The position numbers were made by a program, and so were the translations under genes. A stretch of DNA of 64,000 bases, taken from the NCBI GenBank assembly GCA_030016635.1, contig JASEJQ010000002.1, positions 38,382-102,381 on the forward strand, written 5' to 3'. The DNA comes from Thermoanaerobacteraceae bacterium. GTDB lineage: Bacteria; Bacillota; Thermoanaerobacteria; Thermoanaerobacterales; UBA4877. The notes under the pieces are model-generated. The model was not told the origin of the DNA, did no database searches, and worked only from the letters and a program-made list of their open reading frames with translations. Shown here piece by piece: positions 1 through 7,833 of the stretch (position 1 is its first letter; every line of letters begins with the position of its first letter).

Positions 1-1305
1 ATAAAAATCATAAAGGTTATTAATTTCCTTTATCATAGTATTCAAGTTTATGCACCTATTCCTGGGTACATTGTCTTGAGTGACCTCCCCCTTTAGCTCC
101 AGCAGGGTTATCATATCAAATATGAACTGGTAAGTATAATAAAAATCCTTTCCCCAGCACTGGTCGCGTTTGATGCAGTTGCTGCATACCTCTTCAGCAG
201 TCCTTTCAATAACTTTTGAAACGTCATGCCTTACCATTATTGAATTTTTAGCCCCATCAAACACTGTTGCCAGTTCACTCATAACCCCTGACATATCCTT
301 AAGTCTGGTAAAAATTATCTCTTTTGTATTATACATAAATTTCCTGCTGGATTTAAATCTCTCCAGATTTCTGCTGATATAAAAGCTTAATGCCTTTATA
401 ATGCTGGAGGGTATCAAAAAGCATATAAGGCTGGAAAGCAACAGTTCCTTAATATATGCAGACATAGTGTACCCTGCTAATCTATCCAGTACAAAATAGG
501 AAATAAATGACCCGCTGACAGATCCTATCATCCCAAGACTGCTGAAGGCCCCTGCCAGAAGTCCGGTAAGGGAAAACATCAGACCCGTTGATGAGGTAAC
601 AGAACCGGTAAACTGGGTAACCACAGCCAGAAGTACACCCATCGCTGCACCAGCCCCCAGGCCGCCAGCATAGGCCGCTATGATAAGCCCTGATATTGCA
701 GCAATCATCCAGAGAGAAAGTCCATATATCTCTATATCCTTAAGGCTGGCTATCACCAGGCCGTAAGTTATTCCAATGGATATAATCTCCTCTTTACCAA
801 GGTAACGGCGTGATGTAGAACCCTTCATAACATCCAGGGTATAGTCAAAAACAAAGACCATGGAAAAAACTATGACTGACTCCAAGACAACAAGTATAAG
901 GTCATAAAGTATGCGTCCGGTTAAAAGATAAAATGCCATACCCACAATGAGGATCACGCCCGCTGTTAAAAAGGCTCGTCCGCTCGTTTTTGTCATGGAC
1001 TTTAATGAATAAAATGCACCTGACAGCATAGCATATGTAACCAGATACCTCATGGTATTTGGATAGCTGCCTGCACTTAAAAGGCCCAGGATACAGAATA
1101 AAGAAAGTATGACATTCCTCCTGTTCTTTCCTGCCACACTGCCTATATAGGCCAGGCCAAATGGAAAACTGCCATAAAATACACCTGCTCTACCCACGAA
1201 AAACCCCATGACGACAAACAGTACAAATCCATCAAAGAAGTCTTTCAATTTAAATGCACTCTTTACGGGGCCTGTAGTTTGTCTTTCAACATTACCAGCG
1301 TACAT
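1..1305 (-). CDS. spoIIE: Stage II sporulation protein E, N-terminal 435 codons (runs off the left edge)
   Basis: Read on the minus strand from an ATG at 1305 with an AGGGA-type site just upstream, this frame is open to base 1 and continues outside the window. The first ~320 residues are a series of hydrophobic segments, as in the ten-helix membrane domain of SpoIIE. They are followed by a soluble linker with a Cys motif (CSNCIKRDQCWG, about residue 370-385) typical of the family. The PP2C phosphatase domain would lie beyond the edge. The known role is dephosphorylating SpoIIAA in the forespore to activate sigma F, plus a role at the polar septum. spoIIE often sits just after yabP-yabQ-divIC-yabR; here that cluster is about 15 kb away. 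One GGCCWGGCC palindrome lies inside (1150). Confidence 0.9.
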   Translation of the reverse strand, partial: MYAGNVERQTTGPVKSAFKLKDFFDGFVLFVVMGFFVGRAGVFYGSFPFGLAYIGSVAGKNRRNVILSLFCILGLLSAGSYPNTMRYLVTYAMLSGAFYSLKSMTKTSGRAFLTAGVILIVGMAFYLLTGRILYDLILVVLESVIVFSMVFVFDYTLDVMKGSTSRRYLGKEEIISIGITYGLVIASLKDIEIYGLSLWMIAAISGLIIAAYAGGLGAGAAMGVLLAVVTQFTGSVTSSTGLMFSLTGLLAGAFSSLGMIGSVSGSFISYFVLDRLAGYTMSAYIKELLLSSLICFLIPSSIIKALSFYISRNLERFKSSRKFMYNTKEIIFTRLKDMSGVMSELATVFDGAKNSIMVRHDVSKVIERTAEEVCSNCIKRDQCWGKDFYYTYQFIFDMITLLELKGEVTQDNVPRNRCINLNTMIKEINNLYDFY

Positions 1306-1390
1306 ATCAATCCCTCCACAGGAAAATTATACCAGTATATGGAGGGATAATTTGTAAATATTTGGTATTCATAACCATATAATTTATGAC

Positions 1391-1418
1391 AAAAAAAGAC
1401 ACACCATTTTGGTGTGTC
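1391..1418 (-). terminator. Rho-independent terminator after the B12 mutase gene
   Basis: Perfect 8-bp stem GACACACC/GGTGTGTC (1398-1405 with 1411-1418) followed on the minus strand by seven T. It begins within the stop codon of the upstream mutase gene and separates it from spoIIE. Confidence 0.88.
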
Positions 1419-3064
1419 TATACAGCAGAGGCAAAGCTTATTATCCTGCCAAGCCTCTCTTTTTCCGTGAGTATCTTTCCTTTTTCCTCATCATATGCAT
1501 ACAAGGCCCCGTTTATTAGTCTGGTGGTAAGTGTACCCTTTGCCAGTTTATTGCCCTTCAGATGGGGTGCATCAAGGATTCCCATCTTTATGGCCTTAGC
1601 AATCACTGCCGGGTCAGAAAGCGGGTCATCTGAATTTCTGCCTATGGCTTTTATGGCATCCAGTATGGTCTGCGCCTCGGATATCAGTTCATCCTTGCGT
1701 CTCATAATGTCGCTGTCATAGGTTACATTGGGTGCTCCCTGGAGGAAGTTCTTTATTACTCCCCTTGCAATCCTTGCACTCTCTATTACATCTTCCGGGG
1801 TTGCGGCATGGTGGGCTTCACAGAATCCTACCACGTGATAAATATGCGGCCTGATAGCCATTGCTGTATAGCAGGATGCAGCAAGCTGGCCTTTAGCCAT
1901 AGCCAGGTCGGTGGGGAAGCTGGCCAGGCCGGCCCTTGCCTGCCTGTAGCTTGTGAAATTCTCATCATGCAGAGACTCTACCAGTTCAATAGCCGCCAGC
2001 ATCTTGGCTATATCCATCCCAGGTGATTCATTGGGTGGCAGGTTGAACATATACTGAGCCACGTATTGTTTCACACCCATTTTTTTCGCATTATATGCCG
2101 CCAGATAGGAGGCTGTTACATATATGGCGTCGTGGGCATCCCTCAATCCCCAGTGGTGTGCCTCATTTGCCTCTACAGGAATGCCTCTCTCTCCATGCCA
2201 TTTCATAAGCTGCTGATTTTCCTTTATTGATGTTATAAGGTCTCTCGGACCTCTCCCGTCCAGCCGATTATACCAGCAAAGCGGTATAGCAGCCCAGGCA
2301 TTGTGTATGGTATTTAAAAGCATCTCTGCCATCTCAAAGACATCATTGGTGCCGCTGTAGCAGCGTAGAAGCGGATAATTGCCTGTCCTTGAATTCTCAT
2401 AGAGAGCCTTAAAATCATCTTCAGTGCGCAGCGGTGCTCCTCCTGCACCATCCAGAGCATGGTCCATCTTTTCCGGCTCAAAAAAGTGCTCCTGAGCATT
2501 CTGGTCCGGGGCAATAGATATGACATCCACTGTCTTCGACTCAGCTATCCTTCGTACCCCTTCTATGGTTGCCGCAAGGTCCGGAAGCCCAAAATGATGC
2601 CTTATTATTGGGAACGGATACTTACTTTCTATCCTCTCTATAAGATTTTGAGGATAAATATCATCACCATGTTTATTCCCTGTAATACCCTTAAGATACA
2701 TTATTGTATCATCCATGTCCTCCGAACCATCAAATACCCTGTCAAAAGTGTCATAACTCCTGGCAATATCTGCTGTGGGTTCTGTACCTCCAAAGACCCA
2801 TTTAATTCCTTTGAGCCTATATCTTTCTATACCCGAATGGATTTTATCCAGTAGCGGTTTTAAGGCGGAAGGCGTGAGCCTGTAGCTTATACCTACCATA
2901 TAGGGACTGTGCTCAATAGCTGCCTCAATTATCCTCTCCGGCGCCACAGCCGGCCCCATGAATAGGGTGTCGTAGCCCTGATCCTCCGCCAGCTTCAGGA
3001 AGTTCATAATTCCTGCCACATGGACGTCATTTCCAAGAGCAGCTGCTATTATAAGTTTTTTCAT
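1418..3064 (-). CDS. Single-chain B12-dependent mutase-like protein (GlmS-type plus GlmE-like)
   Basis: 548 aa. The N-terminus is a cobalamin-binding Rossmann domain: the base-off motif DxHxxG is present as DVHVAG (residues 13-18), followed by an ISYRL segment in the SxL position and a GGT element near residue 93. This matches the small subunit (GlmS) of glutamate mutase. The remaining ~400 residues look like a TIM-barrel mutase domain, so the protein resembles a GlmS-GlmE fusion. The substrate cannot be read from the sequence. The gene overlaps the upstream opine-dehydrogenase-like gene by 4 nt (ATGA), so the two are translated together and share the tandem c-di-AMP riboswitches. Adenosylcobalamin-dependent carbon-skeleton rearrangement is inferred from the fold; glutamate or another amino acid as substrate is a guess. 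Confidence 0.7.
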   Translation of the reverse strand: MKKLIIAAALGNDVHVAGIMNFLKLAEDQGYDTLFMGPAVAPERIIEAAIEHSPYMVGISYRLTPSALKPLLDKIHSGIERYRLKGIKWVFGGTEPTADIARSYDTFDRVFDGSEDMDDTIMYLKGITGNKHGDDIYPQNLIERIESKYPFPIIRHHFGLPDLAATIEGVRRIAESKTVDVISIAPDQNAQEHFFEPEKMDHALDGAGGAPLRTEDDFKALYENSRTGNYPLLRCYSGTNDVFEMAEMLLNTIHNAWAAIPLCWYNRLDGRGPRDLITSIKENQQLMKWHGERGIPVEANEAHHWGLRDAHDAIYVTASYLAAYNAKKMGVKQYVAQYMFNLPPNESPGMDIAKMLAAIELVESLHDENFTSYRQARAGLASFPTDLAMAKGQLAASCYTAMAIRPHIYHVVGFCEAHHAATPEDVIESARIARGVIKNFLQGAPNVTYDSDIMRRKDELISEAQTILDAIKAIGRNSDDPLSDPAVIAKAIKMGILDAPHLKGNKLAKGTLTTRLINGALYAYDEEKGKILTEKERLGRIISFASAV

Positions 3065-4161
3065 AACAGAGCCCTCCTTTCTTCGACAAAGCTGCCTTCA
3101 GCATATGCCAGGATTTCATCCTTAGTAAGCCCATCCAGCCCCAATCTTCTGGCATTTCTTCCATTATCCCAGTAATCTATCCCGTGCATGCAGGAAGCCA
3201 GCTGTATCACTGACTTTATAGTAGGTGTATCTACACCTACCTCCTCACCCAGCGAGGCAATGGGTACCAGGCTGTTTGGTACATCCTCGAATATATACCT
3301 TGTGTTTAAGGTGGTCGGTGCTTTTATACCTTTATATCCCTTTGCATTCTGAATGGCCTCATACAGGTTTTTACCCTTTGCTCCGTATGTCTCTTCCATC
3401 CATTTCTTCGCTGACGGCACCTTTATGCCAAACGCCCTGGCCACACGCAGCCTCTCCATGTCTATCCTCTCCAAGACAGTCGCTACTGAAGGGGATATAC
3501 CCTCAAGATAATATTCAAAACCATCATCATCGGTCTCTATCCTTCCTGCATTAAGCAGGGTTGGAGTCGGATGAAATACCGCGCCTATATTGTTAAGACT
3601 CGTCTCCAGCACGTTTTTCGCAGCCACAAACTGCGGATATGCCTTATTGATCATTTTCACTGTAGACCAGACCATAAACGATGGAATAGTTGCAAAAAAT
3701 ACTACGTTTTTCACACTGTTTATCTTTACAACACCCGGCTCTTTCTCCCTGCAGGCATATATGAGCGTCTCTGCCTCTCCTATCACGACATCTCTTGTTA
3801 TGTCAAGCTGTCTGAATATATTGTTAAACTCCAGTGCTCCTCCGGTCCTGCCCGGGTTTAAGACAATCACCTGTCCGTCCTCCAGATAGGGGGCTATGGC
3901 AAAGGCAATGTCCCTGTGGCCTGAAGCAGGCACCGTAACCATTATGATGTCTGCTCCACTTACCGCCTCTTTTATACTGGTGGTAAGGTTCGGTGTGCCA
4001 AAACCCTCTACCTCTCCTTCTAAGGTTATACCGCCTTTTTGCCTTATCTTCTCTATCTTTTCCGGTGACCTGTTATATAGGATCACATCGAAACCCATGA
4101 TAGAGAGATGGGCAGCCATGGCCTGGCCGCCGTTTCCAGCACCAATTACCGCAAACTTCAT
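3061..4161 (-). CDS. NAD(P)-dependent opine/octopine dehydrogenase-like protein
   Basis: 366 aa. The N-terminal Rossmann domain has the GxGxxG loop GAGNGG (residues 7-12). A C-terminal helical domain with a conserved His (FHPTPTLLN) follows, typical of the octopine/nopaline dehydrogenase family. That family reductively condenses an amino acid with an alpha-keto acid, or works in reverse. It is the first gene of an operon with the B12 mutase-like gene (4-nt overlap). Its ATG at 4161 lies only about 20 nt after the second c-di-AMP riboswitch, so ribosome access may be directly controlled. Alternatives within the same superfamily are ketopantoate-reductase-like or glycerol-3-phosphate-dehydrogenase-like enzymes. 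The exact substrate is unknown. Confidence 0.75.
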   Translation of the reverse strand: MKFAVIGAGNGGQAMAAHLSIMGFDVILYNRSPEKIEKIRQKGGITLEGEVEGFGTPNLTTSIKEAVSGADIIMVTVPASGHRDIAFAIAPYLEDGQVIVLNPGRTGGALEFNNIFRQLDITRDVVIGEAETLIYACREKEPGVVKINSVKNVVFFATIPSFMVWSTVKMINKAYPQFVAAKNVLETSLNNIGAVFHPTPTLLNAGRIETDDDGFEYYLEGISPSVATVLERIDMERLRVARAFGIKVPSAKKWMEETYGAKGKNLYEAIQNAKGYKGIKAPTTLNTRYIFEDVPNSLVPIASLGEEVGVDTPTIKSVIQLASCMHGIDYWDNGRNARRLGLDGLTKDEILAYAEGSFVEERRALL

Positions 4162-4180
4162 AAAACAACTCCCCTTTCTA

Positions 4181-4284
4181 CGCTTACGAGGTTAGCTGAC
4201 GGGTTAGGGCTGAAAGAGATGGCCCCTCCTTACGGATTCACCCCTGACAATTGGTTCCCCCGCTCCTTTTAAAGGATTCAGCGT
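4181..4284 (-). promoter_or_regulatory. c-di-AMP riboswitch (ydaO-yuaA type), gene-proximal copy
   Basis: On the minus strand this contains the hallmark ydaO-yuaA blocks in order: CGCTGAATCC, GGGGGAACCA, GGGGTGAATCC, then CTAACCCGTCAGCTAACC and CTCGTAAGCG. The P1 halves CGCT and AGCG close the element. The AAGGGGAG ribosome-binding site of the opine-dehydrogenase-like gene follows at once and no terminator lies between, so this copy probably acts on translation initiation or is read together with the distal copy. The family is known to sense c-di-AMP and usually switches genes off. Confidence 0.93.
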
Positions 4285-4390
4285 TATAATATTATATTAT
4301 TTAATTTATATTTTGGGCAATGTTATATTATTACATTTGACTAAAAAAATAACTTAATCTGATAAATTTACATATTCTGGATAAAACCTG

Positions 4391-4423
4391 GTAAAATAAA
4401 AGCTATGGAGAAACCATAGCTTT
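4391..4423 (-). terminator. Intrinsic terminator between the two riboswitches
   Basis: On the minus strand the stem AAAGCTATGG/CCATAGCTTT (4399-4423 region) is followed by TATTTTA. It lies directly after the distal riboswitch, in the position of the expression platform. Ligand-dependent termination before the second riboswitch is the natural reading. Confidence 0.8.
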
Positions 4424-4446
4424 AAATAGCCACTCTCCTCTTTCAA

Positions 4447-4556
4447 TGCTTACGAGGTTAGCTGACGGGTTAGGGCTGAAAGAGTTGCCCTTCCTTGCGG
4501 ATTCACCCCTGATACATGGTTCCCCCGTTCCTTAATGGATTCAGCAACAACATATT
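4447..4556 (-). promoter_or_regulatory. c-di-AMP riboswitch (ydaO-yuaA type), promoter-proximal copy
   Basis: Second complete copy with the same conserved blocks (GCTGAATCC, CGGGGGAACCA, GGGGTGAATCC, CTAACCCGTCAGCTAACC, CTCGTAAGC), clearly homologous to the copy at 4181-4284 but with different peripheral stems. It is transcribed first, from the promoter at 4571-4599, and is followed by its own terminator. Confidence 0.93.
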
Positions 4557-4570
4557 GAATTATTGTTTAT

Positions 4571-4599
4571 ATTTTAATATAATGGTTTTGATTTGTCAA
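4571..4599 (-). promoter_or_regulatory. Sigma-A promoter for the riboswitch-opine DH-mutase operon
   Basis: On the minus strand TTGACA (4594-4599), a 17-nt spacer and TAAAAT (4571-4576) match a vegetative promoter. Transcription would begin near 4563, a few bases before the first riboswitch. Confidence 0.75.
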
Positions 4600-4685
4600 T
4601 AACATTATAACTATATTTGTTAAATTATGGAATAAATATAGCCCAATCCATATGAAGTTACTTTAATTACCGAGGAGGAAAATAA

Positions 4686-6104
4686 ATGGATTTTGAAGAT
4701 TACTCTAAACTACTCAAGGATGCAAAAAAAGACCGTGAAAAAATAAAAAATATCTTTGAGAGAATATCTGATGAAGCAATCTCAAATAATTACAAACTGA
4801 CTGCAGATATATCTGTCATGGGGATGCTTTCCTTTTTTAAATCTGTACGGTACAAAAGATTTATAAAGGTCTATCCATCGGAGTTTACCTCATCGCTGGT
4901 AGATGCACTTCACTTTATTAAGGAAAATTTGCACAGCTGCAGTGAGATTCCTGAGGATGAGGTAAAAACCTTCACCCCTACAATGGAAAGCCTGTCAAAA
5001 ATGCTGGATGCGGTCAGTCATGCCAGTGATGACCTCAGAGACCTCCTTTCCCTATACGAGCAGGAGATGATAATAAGAAATTCCACTGAGCTCCGTCCTC
5101 TTTATCCTTCTGATCATGAGTTTGTCGAGGATATAGTTGATTATCTTTATAATATCATCGAGCAAAATAAAGATAATGCTGAGGTTAATAAAAAAATAAA
5201 AAGCCTTATAATGCTCCTGCCCATGGGCTTTGTCAAGAACGAATTCCTTGCATACACTGAAAGCACCCTTAGAGAGGCAATGGCAGATATGTCATCCTCC
5301 AGCATAAAACAGATATATAAAAACCTATCTGACCTTATTTATCATACATCCAACACCTACTATATGGAGCTTTCTGAAAATGCTTCAAGGTTTGGATTGG
5401 ATAAAAAACCTGGAAGCCTCACAGACCATGAAATTCAGAGAGGAATCCGCAGGATAGATTTCTTCATGAATTTGATGAATTTCTTAAACATGATTTTAAC
5501 CTCCAGCCTTATGCTCTGTAATCTCATAACGGACAGCGAGACTAAAAACTACGTAGATATCAATAAATATTTATATGCCACTGAAATGATTGATTCATAT
5601 TTTAATGGCCATACTATTAAGTTAAACTCTGAAGACATTGCTGACCCCGGCATGGTAACACGGCAGATGAATATTCTATCCCTTTTAACAGACAAAAACA
5701 GTACATTCATTGAGGCCGGTGTTGAACAGTCTGTCCTGATCAAGACCATATACAGGGGTATGGGCTTTACCATATACGACATCAGAAAGGATAACCTGTT
5801 TTCAGAGCTATTCAATCTTTTTGAATACAATATGGACGATGAGCCTTCAGAAGAAGAATTAACGGATAAGGTTATAAAGGATATACTCGCAATGGTGGAG
5901 GATGAATTAAACCATTTTCCTGCCTTCTTCCGCAGGGAGAAGATGAAGTATATCATGAACCTGCTGCCTGTGGGTTTTAACGACATTGACCAGGTACATG
6001 AATATATACATATGAGCATAGACTCCATTCGAAACGAAAGACTTCTAAACTATATTGAGGCACTGATAGCTTCAATGATGAGCGAAAAAGAGGAACAGGG
6101 TTAA
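4686..6104 (+). CDS. Unknown protein of 472 aa with an internally repeated helical domain
   Basis: I do not recognise the family. ATG at 4686 is preceded by GAGGAGG. There is no signal peptide or convincing membrane segment; the composition suggests an alpha-helical, acidic cytoplasmic protein. A C-terminal segment (about 394-472) repeats an earlier one (about 147-222): both contain a helix, then LLPMGF or LLPVGF (residues 177-182 and 426-431), then another helix. This points to an internal duplication. It is transcribed divergently from the riboswitch-controlled operon and ends by overlapping the 3' end of the convergent CapA gene by 4 nt. No function is assigned. Confidence 0.8.
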   Translation: MDFEDYSKLLKDAKKDREKIKNIFERISDEAISNNYKLTADISVMGMLSFFKSVRYKRFIKVYPSEFTSSLVDALHFIKENLHSCSEIPEDEVKTFTPTMESLSKMLDAVSHASDDLRDLLSLYEQEMIIRNSTELRPLYPSDHEFVEDIVDYLYNIIEQNKDNAEVNKKIKSLIMLLPMGFVKNEFLAYTESTLREAMADMSSSSIKQIYKNLSDLIYHTSNTYYMELSENASRFGLDKKPGSLTDHEIQRGIRRIDFFMNLMNFLNMILTSSLMLCNLITDSETKNYVDINKYLYATEMIDSYFNGHTIKLNSEDIADPGMVTRQMNILSLLTDKNSTFIEAGVEQSVLIKTIYRGMGFTIYDIRKDNLFSELFNLFEYNMDDEPSEEELTDKVIKDILAMVEDELNHFPAFFRREKMKYIMNLLPVGFNDIDQVHEYIHMSIDSIRNERLLNYIEALIASMMSEKEEQG

Positions 6105-7213
6105 TCCTGCTCCTCCACCCTTATATATCCTGTGTCTCCGTCTATTTCGATAAACGTACCCATGTCTTCTGAGAGGGACTTTAATCTGTCAAGGATTGCT
6201 TCAGCCCTTTCCCCTGAAACAGGGGCCGGTCTTACCTTATCCTCAATGACAAAAGGTATAATGACAGCATCACTTATTCTCCCATCAGTAAACTTAAGCC
6301 GGAGTATGATGCTTTCCTTATTTTCGCTGTCATTCTGGTCAAACACGAAGTTCCCCAGACTGTAGGCTATGAGGCTGCCGTTATACACCTCAATCCCCTG
6401 CAGTATGTGTGGATGGCTGCCTATGACCGCACTGGCTCCGGCATCTATCATATCATAGGCCATCTGTCTCTGGTCTTCCGGCACGACGGTACTCTCCTCT
6501 ATACCCCAGTGAGGCATCACTATAACTATATCTGCAATCTCTTTTGCCCTCTTTATATCCTCTTTTATAATTTCTATATCTAAAGGGGCTGTACCGCACC
6601 TATCTTCTAAAGCCTCCATAGTCCTGCCATTTCTGCTCCACTTAACATTGTAAAACTGATTGTAAGCCAAGACAGCGGCTTTTATCCCATCAACATCTTT
6701 AATATATGGTGTCCTGGCCTCCATTATGTTGTTTCCAGCACCCACAGGCAATATGTCATTACTATGCAGTATGTCAATGGTATCCTTGAAAGCATCTTCA
6801 CCGTAGTCCATGATGTGGTTGTTGGCCAGGGATAGTACATCAAACCCTAAGTATTTTAATGATTCCACCGCTTCCGGCCTGGCCCTGAGGTATATGCCCT
6901 TCCCCTCCATTTTTTCACCTCTGTCAGATATAACACATTCCAGGTTTCCAAGGGCAATATCTGACTGGATATACGGCTTTATGCGGCTGAATGGTTCTGT
7001 GTACTCCTGATTTTTAAGTCTGGTGCCAACGCCCCTGCCAAGCATGATGTCTCCAACTGCAGTTATCTCGGCATGGTGTACCGCTACTGCAAGTTCTTCA
7101 GTTTCACCCTCATCATCTGTTTCGTTAGCTATAGTATTTTCTACTGCTGTCGTACTACAGCCGGATAAAAGGACTGCTATTATTATCAAAAATATTAGTA
7201 AATATTTCTTCAT
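6101..7213 (-). CDS. CapA-family metallophosphatase-like lipoprotein
   Basis: 370 aa. It starts with a lipoprotein signal peptide; the lipobox LLSGC gives Cys19 as the lipidated residue. Then come the CapA/PgsA family motifs: GDIMLGRG, GNLE, ANNHIMDYG, PHWG, GSHPH and YSLGNFVFDQ, which form the metal site of a calcineurin-like fold. Family members take part in poly-gamma-glutamate capsule synthesis or export, but many stand-alone homologues have no proven role. No capB/capC genes are nearby, so capsule synthesis is not supported here. Monocistronic, convergent with the unknown gene at 4686. Confidence 0.85.
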   Translation of the reverse strand: MKKYLLIFLIIIAVLLSGCSTTAVENTIANETDDEGETEELAVAVHHAEITAVGDIMLGRGVGTRLKNQEYTEPFSRIKPYIQSDIALGNLECVISDRGEKMEGKGIYLRARPEAVESLKYLGFDVLSLANNHIMDYGEDAFKDTIDILHSNDILPVGAGNNIMEARTPYIKDVDGIKAAVLAYNQFYNVKWSRNGRTMEALEDRCGTAPLDIEIIKEDIKRAKEIADIVIVMPHWGIEESTVVPEDQRQMAYDMIDAGASAVIGSHPHILQGIEVYNGSLIAYSLGNFVFDQNDSENKESIILRLKFTDGRISDAVIIPFVIEDKVRPAPVSGERAEAILDRLKSLSEDMGTFIEIDGDTGYIRVEEQD

Positions 7214-7286
7214 AACTTTATTATATCATTTATACACTTTACAGCAATAAAATTTTGAATTAAACTAAATACAGGGAGGGATGTAA

Positions 7287-7814
7287 ATGGATATCATGGA
7301 AATTGTAGCTGGTCTCATGGAACTTTCTGCGAGGACAGCCCCCAAAGCTTCTGGCCAAGATTACATAGAGTCAAAAATACTCACTGGCGATATATTAAAC
7401 CAACTGGCCGATGAAATGACAAAATACGGCCAGGAAGCAAAAAAGGTCAATTTTGACAGAGATGGCAACAACGTCAGAAACTCTGCCGCTGTGCTTTTGC
7501 TGTCATTAAAAGAGCCAAAGGATGCAGGCTTGAATTGTGGTGCATGTGGATATGAGGACTGTGCCCACTATCGTGATGCCGGCAAAAAAGAAGGCCCTGA
7601 GTTCAAAGGGCCAATATGCGCATGGAGGCTCTTAGACCTGGGTATAGCCCTGGGTTCTGCCGTAAAGACAGCCAGCATACTGAATGCAGATAACCGCATT
7701 ATGTATCGTGTAGGGGTTGTTGCAAGGAAGATGGGACTCATCGAAGGAGATATTGTGGTAGGCATACCTATCTCTGCCACAGGTAAAAGCATATATTTTG
7801 ACAGGAGAAGTTAA
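7287..7814 (+). CDS. DUF2148 ferredoxin-domain protein
   Basis: 175 aa with a GGGAGGGATGTAA-type site before the ATG at 7287. The Cys cluster CGACGYEDCAHY followed by a later GPICAW segment is typical of the DUF2148 family, small anaerobe proteins annotated as ferredoxin-domain proteins. A single Fe-S cluster is likely; the partner is unknown. The C-terminal half (LDLGIALGSAVKTAS...GIPISATGKSIYFDR) is well conserved in the family from memory. Single gene between divergent CapA and convergent HtrA, with a terminator hairpin at its end. Confidence 0.8.
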   Translation: MDIMEIVAGLMELSARTAPKASGQDYIESKILTGDILNQLADEMTKYGQEAKKVNFDRDGNNVRNSAAVLLLSLKEPKDAGLNCGACGYEDCAHYRDAGKKEGPEFKGPICAWRLLDLGIALGSAVKTASILNADNRIMYRVGVVARKMGLIEGDIVVGIPISATGKSIYFDRRS

Positions 7815-7833
7815 GCTGCTCTTTGAGCAGCTT
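7813..7833. terminator. Bidirectional hairpin terminator between convergent genes
   Basis: AAGCTGCT/AGCAGCTT stem overlapping the stop of the DUF2148 gene and the stop of the HtrA gene. AT-rich tails lie on both sides. Confidence 0.6.

Noticed and set aside
1386..1721. Open frame on the plus strand antisense to the mutase gene
   Set aside because: Shadow of a well-supported gene on the other strand, with no ribosome-binding site; many such frames occur over the minus-strand genes.
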